The notes under the pieces were generated by a model that was not told where the DNA came from, searched no databases, and worked only from the letters and a program-made list of their open reading frames with translations. DNA of 64,000 nucleotides from NCBI GenBank assembly GCA_031841125.1, contig CM063110.1, positions 24,981,626 through 25,045,625 on the forward strand. The letters are read 5' to 3'. Positions 59,001 to 62,845 of the stretch are shown here, piece by piece. This stretch comes from Acanthococcus lagerstroemiae (Eukaryota; Arthropoda; Insecta; Hemiptera; Eriococcidae). A program made the translations under genes and the position numbers. How positions within the stretch are numbered: position 1 is the first letter of the stretch; every line of letters starts with the position of its first letter.

Positions 59001-59080
59001 GTAACAGCAGTTGTTCCTGCAGCGAGTCGTCTTGTATGTACGCCGAAGGCAACCCGTGCCCTATTGCTCATAAAGTATAG
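8667..59080 (+). CDS. robo1: Roundabout-like Slit receptor, 16 exons, 5' partial
   Basis: Single-pass axon-guidance receptor of the Robo family. Chained exons: 8667-8820, 23811-23941, 29159-29425, 29525-29802, 29881-30085, 36264-36586, 36705-36932, 41751-41976, 42066-42181, 45610-45946, 50356-50639, 50830-50935, 54587-54846, 55301-55482, 55585-55679, 58953-59080. All junctions are GT/AG with compatible phases, giving one open frame of 1,106 residues to a TAG stop. Domains: Ig2 (1-95, Cys25/Cys76), Ig3 (96-184, Cys119/Cys166), Ig4 (185-277, Cys208/Cys261), Ig5 (278-375, Cys308/Cys357), FN3 at about 392-488, 505-603 and 605-703, transmembrane helix about 719-740, then the tail with DYAEVD (810-815), PTPYATT (835-841), PPPEEHPPP (964-972) and a Cys-rich end (1081-1100). 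Known for the family: Slit binding through Ig1-Ig2, midline repulsion, signalling through the conserved tail motifs. Missing here: start codon, signal peptide and Ig1, presumably upstream. The paralogue name robo1 is inferred from the CC0-CC2 tail. Confidence 0.93.
8945..9070 (+). mobile_element. RTE endonuclease fragment
   Basis: The frame [19 protein letters not shown], then [14 protein letters not shown], is the RTE/APE endonuclease block around GDWN (usual form VMGDWNAKVG). It lies 125 bp after the Ig2 exon and has no associated RT. It is a short isolated relic. Confidence 0.65.
9358..9545 (-). repeat. interspersed repeat B, copy 1
   Basis: The reverse complement shares GAAACTGTTCATTTGAATTT, the GTTTGTTTGTT block and AGATAAGGTTCCAATTTGCG-type sequence with copies at 11825-12075 and 13165-13445. 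It contains a G/C homopolymer stretch near 9475. Confidence 0.7.
9546..11261. other. intron, very AT-rich, nothing recognised
   Basis: Contains an A/T-only-like block at 10380-10560 and a poly-T run at about 11008-11031. Short open frames here have no coding character. Confidence 0.4.
11262..11500. repeat. degenerate GGAGC-type minisatellite-like stretch
   Basis: Repeated short units such as GGAGCAGCTCCGAGCTCCGC, GCGGAGTAGAGCCGG and GGAGCCGGGG over about 240 bp. A related stretch (TCTAGAGCTG, AGCTCCGGAC) lies at 9222-9305. Likely terminal sequence of an old mobile element; no clear ends. Confidence 0.5.
11825..12075 (+). repeat. interspersed repeat B, copy 2
   Basis: Shares GAAACTGTTCATTTGAATTT, the TCGGCAAATTTTT block and a C/G homopolymer region with 9358-9545 and 13165-13445. 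The motif CGGCAAATTTTT appears twice inside. Confidence 0.72.
12348..12876. mobile_element. 529-bp hAT-like non-autonomous element with ATCGATTAAT subterminal repeats
   Basis: Ends are TAGTGATGTGGA (12348) and TCCACATCACTA (12865-12876), exact inverted repeats. They are flanked by 8-bp direct repeats AAATTTAG (12340-12347) and AAATTTAA (12877-12884), 7 of 8 matching, the duplication length typical of hAT. Both subterminal zones are filled with ATCGATTAAT-type repeats, often transposase-binding sites in such elements. No transposase is present. Confidence 0.82.
13165..13445 (+). repeat. interspersed repeat B, copy 3
   Basis: The longest copy: starts with AGGAGATAAGGTTCCAATTT, then GAAACTGTTCATTTGAATTT, then GTCGGCAAATTTTTCTTCCC. 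Matches 9358-9545 (inverted) and 11825-12075. Confidence 0.72.
13446..13890. repeat. low-complexity inverted array of ATTTCCTACA-type units
   Basis: 13446-13630 repeats units like CAATTTCCTACA and 13630-13890 repeats the complement, TGTGTAGGAAATTG. The whole is a degenerate foldback of about 220-bp arms. A short stretch of the same unit also sits at 11757-11815. It abuts the 3' end of the minus-strand R1-like relic. Confidence 0.65.
13880..16330 (-). mobile_element. R1-like non-LTR retrotransposon relic (endonuclease end, RT, RNase H)
   Basis: Minus strand, 5' to 3': the endonuclease end ([47 protein letters not shown]) at about 16320-16160. The linker follows ([40 protein letters not shown]) at 16035-15640. 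RT comes next, with [33 protein letters not shown] and [16 protein letters not shown] at 15221-14827. An RNase H-like region ends it ([27 protein letters not shown]) near 14050-13890. The catalytic YADD reads YADN, and frames are broken repeatedly, so it is inactive. The motif set fits R1/LOA-type elements. Confidence 0.85.
17013..17500 (+). repeat. diverged tandem duplication, period about 259 bp
   Basis: The sequence GAAAATGAAGCATGAAATTG occurs at 17102 and 17361, with matching context on both sides: ACATATG...GTATGAAACGAAAT, AAGCTTTGTAATCTTT, TTACCCRTTCTTCTCTATCT and CCTCAATAG.AGTACTGAG. Two non-coding units. Confidence 0.75.
18821..20110 (+). repeat. cluster of partly tandem repeat modules
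   Basis: CACAGTCCCAGTCAGAG with the following AACATTAAAGATA occurs at about 18837 and 19132. A second module starting ACCTGAGAACACCGATGAGG, with GACTTGTC, CTTTAATA and CAAGTCTTGAACTCATGAA, occurs at 19454-19612 and 19923-20085. A third truncated copy of its end is at 20086-20140 and a partial at 18996-19075. Non-coding. Confidence 0.7.
20515..20635 (+). repeat. (GAA)n microsatellite
   Basis: About 120 bp of GAA/AGA units interrupted by GAGA and GATTA. On one strand it is pure purine over most of its length. Confidence 0.95.
20636..23810. other. intron, no gene recognised
   Basis: 21000-21700 is relatively CpG-rich and non-repetitive. 21706-22102 has overlapping minus-strand open stretches with protein-like composition that match nothing I know. 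A poly-G run is at 22996-23007. The end carries the acceptor of the second Ig2 exon. Confidence 0.35.
23811..23941 (+). CDS. robo1: robo exon: second half of Ig2
   Basis: Acceptor TATTTTAG ends at 23810 and donor GTAACT starts at 23942. The single first base completes the split Arg codon from 8820, and the last base opens a Val codon. Residues 53-95 contain [11 protein letters not shown] and the Ig F-strand Cys in [12 protein letters not shown] (Cys76), which pairs with Cys25. The intron between the two halves of this one Ig domain is 14,990 bp. Confidence 0.93.
23942..24699. other. intron, nothing recognised
   Basis: AT-rich. A small open frame at 24150-24380 has no coding character. Confidence 0.4.
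24700..24851 (+). mobile_element. RTE-like relic, left part
   Basis: Reads NAHIK, then [12 protein letters not shown] in a shifted frame, then [15 protein letters not shown], the RTE palm-entry motif, and ends in ...SIEE at 24851. The continuation (EEVWK, then FADD) is found at 28669, after a 3.8-kb insertion. Confidence 0.78.
24844..24851 (+). repeat. 8-bp target-site duplication, left copy
   Basis: TAGAAGAA, identical to 28669-28676, bounding the 3.8-kb element. The RTE frame continues across it if the insert is ignored. Confidence 0.85.
24852..28668. mobile_element. 3.8-kb hAT-like element inserted in the RTE relic
   Basis: Left end CATGGGCGTAGCCAGCAAGG and right end (reversed) CATGGGCGTAGCTAGAA share 12 terminal bases. 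It is flanked by perfect 8-bp direct repeats TAGAAGAA at 24844-24851 and 28669-28676. No transposase reading frame is visible: the interior is A/T-rich and stop-filled, so this is a non-autonomous or decayed copy. It contains a second element at 27674-28318. Confidence 0.83.
27674..28318. mobile_element. 645-bp hAT-like element nested in the 3.8-kb element
   Basis: Left end CAGGGTTGGCA and right end TGCCAACTCTG are inverted repeats. The match continues in spaced form through TTTTACATGTAAAATGTAAA and its complement. Flanks ATAAAAAC (27666-27673) and ATGAAAAC (28319-28326) match at 7 of 8 bases. No coding capacity. Confidence 0.8.
28669..28676 (+). repeat. 8-bp target-site duplication, right copy
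   Basis: TAGAAGAA, identical to 24844-24851, directly after the right inverted repeat. Confidence 0.85.
28677..29158 (+). mobile_element. RTE-like relic, right part, abutting robo Ig3 acceptor
   Basis: Reads [20 protein letters not shown] (catalytic FADD), [20 protein letters not shown] and [11 protein letters not shown]. After a frameshift it reads [42 protein letters not shown] and [17 protein letters not shown]. The last codons (TCT TTG CAG) are the splice acceptor itself. The remaining 3' third of an RTE ORF is absent. Two or more frameshifts show it is dead. It belongs to a different subfamily from the copy at 4162-5251. Confidence 0.85.
29159..29425 (+). CDS. robo1: robo exon: Ig3
   Basis: Acceptor TTTGCAG ends at 29158 and donor GTATAC starts at 29426. 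The exon is phase 1 at both ends and encodes a complete Ig domain (residues 97-184) with Cys119, Trp131 and Cys166, the last within [15 protein letters not shown]. It is more GC-rich than its flanks. The sequence just upstream of the acceptor is a decayed RTE coding region, so the splice site may derive from the element. Confidence 0.93.
29525..29802 (+). CDS. robo1: robo exon: Ig4
   Basis: Acceptor TGTGCAG ends at 29524 and donor GTACGA starts at 29803. The exon enters in phase 1 and leaves in phase 0. Residues 186-277 contain [12 protein letters not shown] (Cys208), SVFWTKEG (Trp220) and [12 protein letters not shown] (Cys261), a full Ig domain closely matching Robo Ig4. The upstream intron is only 99 bp. 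Confidence 0.94.
29803..29880 (+). other. robo1: 78-bp stop-free intron between Ig4 and Ig5 exons
   Basis: Bounded by GTACGA and TCTTTCCAG. Its length is 26 codons and it contains no stop in the robo frame, so a retained form would insert 26 residues with an N-glycosylation sequon (NIS). Most likely a normal short intron, since the insert is absent from other Robo proteins I know. Confidence 0.7.
29881..30085 (+). CDS. robo1: robo exon: first part of Ig5
   Basis: Acceptor TCTTTCCAG ends at 29880 and donor GTAGGT starts at 30086. Residues 278-345 include [15 protein letters not shown], a Robo hallmark, plus Cys308 and Trp320. The preceding 78-bp intron is a multiple of three and has no stop, so one open frame runs through exon, intron and exon. 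Confidence 0.93.
30086..33120. other. intron with unassigned repeats
   Basis: No gene. 31130-31180 (CATGATCACCTTTTCAG, AGGGCTACCAA) recurs at 57193-57245. 32010-32060 (CCACTAGATG.C, CCACTTTG) resembles 56764-56810. The order of the two blocks is swapped between the loci. 31440-31460 resembles 47430-47455. Confidence 0.4.
33121..33377 (-). repeat. interspersed repeat A, copy 1
   Basis: Shares with the other copies GACCGCTGCGCAGAAAGACA, TCGTCCAGGCGACC, GTCGTCCATTCTCGGCGTCG, GAACGAATGACCGCGTAAAG and ACTAGACATATCC. Orientation is called relative to copies 5 and 6. Short non-coding element. Confidence 0.8.
33833..35318. mobile_element. inverted-repeat element around the assembly gap
   Basis: Left GGGGCACATTGCAAC and right GTCGCAATGTGCCCC are inverted copies (one mismatch). 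The motif GTTGCAAC or TTGCAACA recurs inside at about 34537, 34708 and 34963. The interior is interrupted by 500 Ns, so coding content is unknown. No target duplication could be read. Confidence 0.55.
33927..34426. other. assembly gap, 500 N
   Basis: Exactly 500 unknown bases, a standard placeholder for a gap of unknown length. Protein frames running across it are meaningless. Confidence 0.99.
35718..35920 (-). repeat. interspersed repeat A, copy 2 (internally deleted)
   Basis: Starts CCGACCGCTGC, lacks the central CCAGGCGACC block and ends GACAAGCCATTAGACATATC. Otherwise the same order as copy 1. Confidence 0.8.
36264..36586 (+). CDS. robo1: robo exon: end of Ig5 and start of first FN3
   Basis: Acceptor TTGTTTCAG ends at 36263 and donor GTATAT starts at 36587. 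Residues 346-453 close Ig5 with [16 protein letters not shown] (Cys357). They then start FN3-1 at [12 protein letters not shown], followed by [20 protein letters not shown]. The order and wording match the insect Robo Ig5-FN3 linker. The long upstream intron (30086-36263) contains the assembly gap. Confidence 0.94.
36705..36932 (+). CDS. robo1: robo exon: end of FN3-1 and start of FN3-2
   Basis: Acceptor CTGTGCAG ends at 36704 and the strong donor GTAAGT starts at 36933. The exon is 76 codons, phase 0 at both ends. It carries [20 protein letters not shown], the F-G end of FN3-1, then a linker and the start of FN3-2 (TSVRIVWD). The upstream intron is 118 bp. Confidence 0.93.
36933..37833. other. 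intron, nothing recognised
   Basis: No coding exon or element; short open frames on the minus strand are shadows. Confidence 0.4.
37834..37984. mobile_element. about 150-bp inverted-repeat MITE
   Basis: TATTGGGATGTTAACCT at 37834 and AGGTTAACATCCCAATA at 37968-37984 are perfect inverted 17-mers with TA at each outer edge. This fits a Tc1/mariner-type TA target, by inference. The centre has a second small palindrome (GATTTCACGAAATC). Confidence 0.75.
38485..38754 (-). repeat. interspersed repeat A, copy 3
   Basis: Contains GATCGCTGCACGGAAGGATA, CATCCAGGCGACCGCATTGA, TCGTCCATTTTCGGCGTCG, GGTAACGTTTTTCTGTGG and GCGTGCCGAGCCATGAGACA, in the same order as copy 1. Confidence 0.82.
39040..40010. 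repeat. possible element with GGGTAATAAGGCC inverted ends
   Basis: GGGTAATAAGGCCCAC at about 39066 and its complement GGCCTTATTACCCCCACTG at 39983 face each other. A further pair, GGGTAATAAGGCC and GTCTTATTACCCACC, forms a small palindrome at 39803-39839. Similar AATAAGGCC strings occur at 47390 and 48610-48660. No coding capacity. Confidence 0.5.
40430..40719 (+). repeat. interspersed repeat A, copy 4 (opposite orientation)
   Basis: Runs GATATGTCTAGTGGTTCGCC, CGTTACCATCGTGATGTAGT, GCGTATTCCTCTTTACGTGG, GGCATTAGAACGTGGGTATG and GGTCGCCTGGATGACGTAAC, then TTTCTGTGCTGCGGTGGG, the complement order of copies 1-3. A CT microsatellite follows at once. Confidence 0.85.
40720..40775 (+). repeat. pyrimidine tract and (CT)n microsatellite
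   Basis: TTTC units, then about 12 CT dinucleotides, directly at the end of repeat A copy 4. Confidence 0.9.
41042..41750. other. intron, nothing recognised
   Basis: AT-rich, no repeat family recognised. Ends with the FN3-2 exon acceptor. Confidence 0.4.
41751..41976 (+). CDS. robo1: robo exon: body of FN3-2
   Basis: Acceptor TTGTTCAG ends at 41750 and donor GTAAAT starts at 41977. Residues 530-604 include [22 protein letters not shown] and [22 protein letters not shown], which closely parallel Drosophila Robo FN3-2. The exon ends one base into the Val codon that opens FN3-3. Confidence 0.93.
42066..42181 (+). CDS. robo1: robo exon: first half of FN3-3
   Basis: Short exon of 116 bp. Acceptor CGTTTCAG ends at 42065 and donor GTAAAG starts at 42182. 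Residues 605-643 read [12 protein letters not shown] then [17 protein letters not shown], the A-C strands of FN3-3. Phase fits both neighbours. The upstream intron is 89 bp. Confidence 0.91.
42182..44087. other. intron, nothing recognised
   Basis: AT-rich with no coding exon seen. Confidence 0.4.
44088..45096. mobile_element. 1,009-bp hAT-like element with GAATAACGAATAAT subterminal arrays
   Basis: Left end CAGAATTGGGCAGAATAATA and reversed right end CAGAGTTGGGAGTTATTCGA are matched imperfect inverted repeats. Both sides carry many GAATAATGAATAACG-type units (44100-44260 and 44940-45080). The flanks TTAAAAAT and TTAAAATC are a weak 8-bp duplication. A second, C-rich element occupies 44261-44902. 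Confidence 0.75.
44261..44902. mobile_element. C-rich element nested in the hAT-like element
   Basis: Left CAGACCCGTAGCCAA and reversed right CAGTGACGTAGCCAGGA resemble each other and the CATGGGCGTAGCCAG ends of the 24852 element. The interior has repeated CCCCAAAAATATTTTTACAC-type units on one strand. Open frames over it are an artefact of the C/A-rich repeats. No clear duplication. Confidence 0.6.
45610..45946 (+). CDS. robo1: robo exon: end of FN3-3, transmembrane helix, juxtamembrane
   Basis: Acceptor TTGTTTCAG ends at 45609 and donor GTAAGA starts at 45947. Residues 644-755 contain the FN3-3 end ([33 protein letters not shown]). After a short stalk comes a hydrophobic helix at about 719-740 ([20 protein letters not shown]), followed at once by a Lys-rich stop-transfer, [13 protein letters not shown]. 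This fixes the receptor as type I single-pass. Confidence 0.94.
46688..47375. repeat. inverted-repeat pair, about 690 bp end to end
   Basis: TTGAAGGGTACAGGAAAGAA with GCAGGCAAGTCACTTTT (46696-46731) is mirrored by AAAAAAGTGACTTACCTGCT with TCTTTCACCCTTCATT (47333-47369). Likely ends or subterminal arms of a decayed element. Confidence 0.6.
48181..48472 (+). repeat. interspersed repeat A, copy 5
   Basis: GTCTCGCCACGCAAAAGG, GAAAACGTTCCGCAGAAAAA, TTACCATCGTGATGTAGTTG and TACACGGTCATTCATTACAT, plus an extra internal block (CCGGAAACTACCCTTTCGAG) shared only with copy 6. Confidence 0.85.
48789..49166 (+). repeat. interspersed repeat A, copy 6 (longest)
   Basis: The most complete copy: TGTCTAATGGCTCGCCACGC, TTACCATCGTGATGTAATTG, CGGAAACTACCCTTTCCAGT, GGCATTGGAATGCGGGTGTG, then CATATCCCTGTAACAATGTC. 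The 40 bp just upstream (AGATTTTCCCTCACTGAATG, TTTTAGAATTTTTGATG) also match those upstream of copy 5, so this pair arose by local duplication. Confidence 0.87.
50356..50639 (+). CDS. robo1: robo exon: cytoplasmic tail with CC0 and CC1
   Basis: Acceptor TTTTACAG ends at 50355 and donor GTGAGT starts at 50640. Residues 756-850 contain [11 protein letters not shown], the CC0 tyrosine motif DYAEVD (810-815) and the CC1 tyrosine motif PTPYATT (835-841). In Drosophila these are Abl-phosphorylated or adaptor-docking sites. If the donor is skipped, the frame continues 41 codons to a stop at 50763-50765, giving a tail that ends after CC1. Confidence 0.93.
50830..50935 (+). CDS. robo1: robo exon: Ser-rich tail segment
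   Basis: Small 106-bp exon. Acceptor ATATTTAG ends at 50829 and donor GTATTT starts at 50936. It enters in phase 0 and leaves in phase 1, exactly joining its neighbours. It encodes residues 851-885, hydrophilic and Ser-rich, ending [10 protein letters not shown]. The equivalent Drosophila segment also ends in a HSPY-type motif, so HSPVY may be a conserved docking site. Supported by phase and position rather than strong similarity. Confidence 0.82.
50936..51644. other. intron, mostly unique
   Basis: No repeats recognised. Relatively balanced base composition just after the exon. No exon seen. Confidence 0.4.
51645..52217. mobile_element. 573-bp terminal-inverted-repeat element
   Basis: Left TGAGGACTTATCTCTAAAAA with GGGCGTCCGT, and right (reversed) TGAGGACCTATCTGTAAAAA with GGGCGTCTGT, are near-identical ends. 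The motif AAAAAGGGCGTCC recurs inside at 51972. The left end folds into a hairpin (51660-51692). A minus-strand open frame to about 51840 ([20 protein letters not shown], then [10 protein letters not shown]) looks protein-like but is unrecognised. Confidence 0.75.
51660..51692 (+). repeat. 15-bp stem hairpin at element end
   Basis: AAAAAGGGCGTCCGT, loop CAG, then ACGGGCGCCCTTTTT. One T-G wobble on the plus strand. It resembles a bacterial terminator by chance; here it is part of the element end. Confidence 0.8.
52491..52554 (-). ncRNA. 64-nt near-perfect hairpin, candidate small-RNA precursor or palindromic element
   Basis: GACGTGTCACAAGAAAAGGG onward (28 nt) pairs with 52527-52554 across an 8-nt loop (TCATGTAC). 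Only two positions differ, and both become G-U pairs if the minus strand is transcribed. The stem length suits a pre-miRNA hairpin, but the lack of bulges and the position among MITEs make a palindromic element just as likely. No expression evidence. Confidence 0.35.
52720..52747 (+). repeat. poly-A tract
   Basis: A run of about 27 A, flanked by AT-rich intron sequence. Confidence 0.95.
52899..53036. mobile_element. 138-bp hAT-like MITE with perfect 8-bp duplication
   Basis: Ends GCCAGGATCGTACC and (reversed) GGGCCGTACCCAGA are imperfect inverted repeats. Both sides carry TAACATAG (52891-52898 and 53037-53044), identical over 8 bp. The inside holds a G run near 52919 and a C run near 53007. 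Confidence 0.82.
53953..54186. repeat. perfect 27-bp inverted repeat, 234 bp end to end
   Basis: GACTTCCAAAACGCGCTTAG onward at 53953-53979 and its exact complement at 54160-54186. Perfect arms suggest a recent MITE or foldback. No duplication read. Confidence 0.78.
54587..54846 (+). CDS. robo1: robo exon: CC2 region, proline-rich
   Basis: Acceptor TTTTCTAG ends at 54586 and donor GTGAGT starts at 54847. Residues 886-972 carry VVHWSDFQP (905-912) and, 53 residues later, PPPEEHPPP (964-972). Drosophila Robo has WSEF joined directly to LPPPPEHPPP, the Enabled-binding CC2 motif. Here the two halves are separated and the LPPPP core is absent. The spacer is rich in Ser, His, Tyr and Asn. Confidence 0.9.
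54847..55300. other. intron, nothing recognised
   Basis: Short intron between tail exons. The readthrough frame stays open to 54981 only. Confidence 0.4.
55301..55482 (+). CDS. robo1: robo exon: tail after CC2
   Basis: Acceptor ATTTTTCAG ends at 55300 and donor GTATGG starts at 55483. Phase 0 in, phase 2 out. Residues 973-1032 begin VPFLRPGF straight after the proline run. They continue through a Ser/His/Gly segment ([15 protein letters not shown]) and an acidic helix-like stretch, [18 protein letters not shown]. No known domain. Confidence 0.87.
55585..55679 (+). CDS. robo1: robo exon: short tail segment
   Basis: Acceptor CGTTTTATAG ends at 55584 and donor GTAAGT starts at 55680. The first base completes an Arg codon and the last opens an Ile codon. 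Residues 1034-1064 ([20 protein letters not shown] onward) have no recognised motif. Support comes from phase continuity and strong splice sites. The upstream intron is 102 bp. Confidence 0.8.
55680..58566. other. intron before last coding exon
   Basis: No exon recognised. 56690-57260 contains sequence related to 31130-32060. 57365-57385 is a GAAA-rich tract. Confidence 0.4.
58567..58783. mobile_element. 217-bp hAT-like MITE
   Basis: Left CAGGGCCGGC and right GCCGGCCCTG are exact 10-bp inverted repeats. Flanks AGCATGTT (58559-58566) and AGCATCTT (58784-58791) match at 7 of 8. It sits 169 bp before the last robo exon. Confidence 0.85.
58953..59080 (+). CDS. robo1: robo last coding exon: Cys-rich C terminus
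   Basis: Acceptor TTCTGTGCAG ends at 58952 and the stop TAG is at 59078-59080. Residues 1066-1106 include acidic KYYEDDDGG and then [18 protein letters not shown], with Cys at 1081, 1085, 1087, 1092 and 1100. Drosophila Robo ends with a very similar CCNSSREGDTCSCSEGSCLYAE segment, read here as CCNSSREGDTCSC then SEGSCLYAE. This shows the gene ends here. Confidence 0.92.
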
Positions 59081-59244
59081 TTGTCCTTATTTTACCATCG
59101 TGATTTGAATTTATTTTTATTATTTTTTTTTTTTTTTGTATTTTGTGTAAACATTATAGCTGTTTCGGCATAATTGTTATTTTCTAGTCAGCAATTGTTT
59201 GGGGAGGGAAAGTATAGTCTACAGTATTCATAATCTGACATATC

Positions 59245-59250
59245 AATAAA
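59245..59250 (+). promoter_or_regulatory. AATAAA poly(A) signal candidate (proximal)
   Basis: Canonical hexamer 165 bp after the stop codon, followed within about 40 bp by a T/G-rich stretch (TTGTTTCTCC). It would define a short 3' UTR. Confidence 0.4.
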
Positions 59251-61233
59251 CTGGCTTGTTTCTCCGAGTGGATACAAGCTTTTCTCATTCTTAGCTCGGA
59301 AGGGTGAATTTGTGTGCGTAATTCTCACTTGTCTACTGCCTTTCCTCCCAAGTTATATGGTAGACTTTTTTCACCTTCATAATCTAAGATTTTTGTTTTT
59401 ATATAATGTTAAATTTTTATTGTTTAAACTAATTTTAACTATCAGTTGTTTTATCTGAATCTTGTATTCTCTGAAGCGCATGGAAATGTAGAACCATAAA
59501 ATCATCATGACGATCGATGATTTCTTGGGAAATCGTGTATTTCATAGATCTTGACGAACTCCATCTTACTGGCACAGTGCCGAATAATTTCCACTGTTAT
59601 TTGTTCCTACGTAAATTGATAATTATTTGTATATCTGATAGATGCCTGCTCGTATTAGAATTATCTACCGATAATTTACAGGGTTCCATTTTAATTTCCT
59701 GTGCGAATACCCGTGTGCCTCTTGTACTAACTCTAAATGTTAAACTACTTACAATTTCATAATCAAAAATGATTGTATATATTAATCTTATTGATCTCTC
59801 TACCAGCTGATAGGTTGGAACAATGTGTAAATTATCGAGTTAGCCTGTCTGATATTTTTTAGCTCGGAATGTAGGTACCTATCAGGTTTTTCTCGTATTT
59901 AATACCTATTCCGTAGTAAAAGACGCGAACAACGTTTTAAAATGAAAACCAATTTGTTTTTATCATAGGTAAATTTGACGTGGTACGAATTTCAAAATTG
60001 TATAAATTTACAGTAGGAAGCTTTAATTCAGAAAAATTTTTCCTGATGAATGTTGAAATTTCGATCATTTTCTGCTGGCACCTACTTTCTTGTACGATCA
60101 CTGATTCTTTCGAATTGGTTTGTTCGTTCTCGAGCTTCTCAAAATTTACGAAATAAATAATGAGCGCGTTAATAGTTCATTATCGTGGTCCCGAGGTATA
60201 ATTATCATCGGAGAGACCCATTTCTCAAACACTTTTCTACCATCTTGTCGATTTACGAACTGTGATCTTTCTTAACCTATTCTGTAAAGTCGACTAGAGT
60301 AAGGAATATTCGTTTCCGCCTTGTAAAACTCCCATGTAGGAATAGTCTGGACAAAACTGGAAGACTTCAGTCCGTCCGAGAAACAAAACACTGAGCTGTT
60401 TGTTTGATTTTGTTTGATTTTGAAAATTTATTGAAGACACAGTGCTGAGGAAATTGAAAAATAATTGGTAAATTTTGATCGAGTACCTGTTCAAATTATG
60501 TGGCGGCGACGAAGAGTTATCTTTGAGGAAGCACCACGTGACATAGATCGCGAAATGTTACTCGTGTGGCTTACAGCAGATGTGACTGTACAGTGGTGTG
60601 TGCTCCTACCCCCGAAAAGCACCCTAGCATGTTCCGAAACATCGGAGCTACTTGAGATTTGTAATGTGCTGGAGACTTTTACTGACGCGTTTAACATATG
60701 AACGTACCGTGAAAAAAGAAACAAAAAGACAAAATCCTGGATAATGGAACATGCTATTTCATCAACGATACCGAAAATATCTAGTTAGATTTTGTCCAGA
60801 CTGCTCCTGCTGCACGATATTACCATTACCTTTTAAAACACATTATTTTGCATTTATGAGTAAAACGGCGTCTTGTTTTTATTTATATGTATTGTTTCAT
60901 TTTCCTTGTTTTTATAGTTTAAGATTCGATTACGCCCGCTGGCAACACGAAGAGCGATCACCTATGAAATATAAGTCGATTCGCTTTGTAAGCTGCTAAC
61001 TTTATAAATTTTATAGTTACTACCGTCAGCCTTTTTGTTTATCGAAATTTTAAAATTTACGAATTGTAATTTTTTAACCAATAACGTGTATTTTTTTTTT
61101 AAAATTAATTCATAAAAGTATTTTTAAGAGGTATTCCGTCGTAAAAAGGAAAATATTTTATATTTCGCGTATAAAGAATATTTCAGTTACCTGTCTGGTT
61201 TATTTTGTGAAATGACGACTAAGATTATTACGC

Positions 61234-61239
61234 AATAAA
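61234..61239 (+). promoter_or_regulatory. AATAAA poly(A) signal candidate (distal)
   Basis: Canonical hexamer just before repeat-like sequence resumes at about 61300. It could end a long 3' UTR isoform. Confidence 0.3.
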
Positions 61240-61260
61240 TGAATTACGGAGAGGGTCACC

Positions 61261-62329
61261 GTACATGACGAGATCGAAATTCCTTTTACGCTTATTTCAT
61301 CTGTTGTTCAAGTTTGGCGGCGACGCTCCGTTGCCCAGGTACACTCAAAAATGTGGGCAAGATGCGAATTTTTGAAGAATGTGGTAACGCTTTCAACACG
61401 GTGAACATGCAACACCTACAGCACCAATCGACATTTTCGAAATCTCCCATTTCCTGGGGCGAACTGATAAAAAAAGAAAATCTCTTGATTGGAGATAGCT
61501 AGAGCGAAACGGTTTGAAATTTTGGATTGCGCAGACAATTTTGAATAAGACTGACTCTTCAGACGAAAAAAAAAAATTTCCTCCAAAAATTACATGATGT
61601 ATATACCTAGTATGGAGAAATTTCCAAAATTCGAGAAAATAGAGAATTTCGAAATAAAGACTGTTTTGTACTCAATTTTTCACGCTGAGTTCGAATCTGT
61701 TGTTTAAATTTGGCGGCGAAACTCTGTTGGAAAAACATTTGTACAAAGGAAGCAGTTATGAAAAGTGATGATTTTTAAAGGCTTTGAACCTATCTTTGTT
61801 TCTTTCCAATGGCGGATCCAGGAAGCAGTTCAGTGAGCAGCAATAACTAGCATGAAAGAATTTGATAGTTCATTTCGTTTCCCCACAAGCGGGGTCCTGT
61901 AGAGGCCTTAGGGGCAGTTAGCCAACGTTCGTCTACTGCCCTGTTGATTCCGTTAAAATTTACGAGTTCAAGTATTACTCTGGAGGACAGCGGCCCCAAC
62001 TTCCACAAAGAAAGACATTGGATGTTATTGCAGCAAACATTCAAAATGTGGCTTCTGGTAGTAGTTAGTTATGATACCTACCTGCCCCCAGCCCCATTGA
62101 GTTTCGTGGAGGGAAACTAATGACGAAGAAATTAATTTAACAGTTAATGCAGAGATACAAAAACAAAAGATAACAAGTGCGAATTATTTTTATCAGCCGC
62201 ACCGCGCCAAGTGAAGCCTTTAGGTGCTTGGGGCTAGGCGCATATTAACATCATACCTGCCAGCGGTTGGTCCCAATTATAAATTGGTACCAATACGTAC
62301 TCTATCCAGATCATTTTCACGCTGGGCAC
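61261..62329. other. downstream intergenic or distal UTR, nothing recognised
   Basis: GTTTGGCGGCGACGCTCCGT near 61312 and TTTGGCGGCGAAACTCTGTT near 61710 resemble each other, as diverged repeats. No gene. Confidence 0.4.
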
Positions 62330-62337
62330 CGGCCCCC

Positions 62338-62845
62338 CAGGGGTGGGGGCAAGTTGATCTCAAAATGTGTGAAATGAAAAATCAGCACTTCTTTGCTCTA
62401 GATTTCTTACAAAATTTTCTCCGTTTTTCTCTATCTCTCACCGTTCTCGAGATATTCGCCATTTTCCGGAAAATTTTGCATTTTTTCTTCCAGGTTTTGA
62501 AAAAACAAGTGGAAAAAGGACCAATTTCGAATTTGCATGTTCTATGAGTTGCATACCTGACTACTGGTAGGCACAACTCATTCTTTTCAAAAAATAAATA
62601 ATTTTTCCTGCGAGTAGTGCGTTATGCAACTTAAGTAACATCCATCTTCGAAATTGGTTCTTTTACACAAATTTTTCGTAAGGTTTGAGAAAAATTCCAA
62701 AATTTCCCGGAAAATTGCGAATATCTCGAGAACGGTGAGAGATAGAGAAAAACGGAGAAAATTTTGTAAGAAATCTAAGGCAAAGAAGTGCTGATTTTTC
62801 ATTTCCTACATTTTGACACCAACTTGACCCCGGCCCCTTGGGGCT
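62338..62845. repeat. about 500-bp foldback within the tandem unit, copy 1
   Basis: Left arm GAAATGAAAAATCAGCACTT, TTCTTACAAAATTTTCTCCG, TTCTCGAGATATTCGC and ATTTTCCGG runs inward. The right arm (62700-62810) is its complement. Pairing continues, more weakly, through GACCAATTTCGAA / TTCGAAATTGGTTC to a centre near 62590. Similar open frames on both strands are a by-product of this palindrome, not genes. Confidence 0.85.

Larger units (their letters stand above)
59081..61260 (+). other. probable robo 3' UTR
   Basis: The 2.2 kb after the stop codon is AT-rich and free of the repeat families that fill the introns, as expected for a long 3' UTR. Candidate poly(A) signals AATAAA lie at 59245-59250 and 61234-61239. 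A short open stretch at about 60920-60999 after a TTTTTATAG is not convincing as an alternative exon. The true end cannot be fixed without transcripts. Confidence 0.4.

Noticed and set aside
60465..60999. Open frames after the robo stop, including one after TTTTTATAG at 60918
   Set aside because: Considered as an alternative last exon, but in the phase required after 55679 it hits an immediate stop, and the peptides resemble nothing known.
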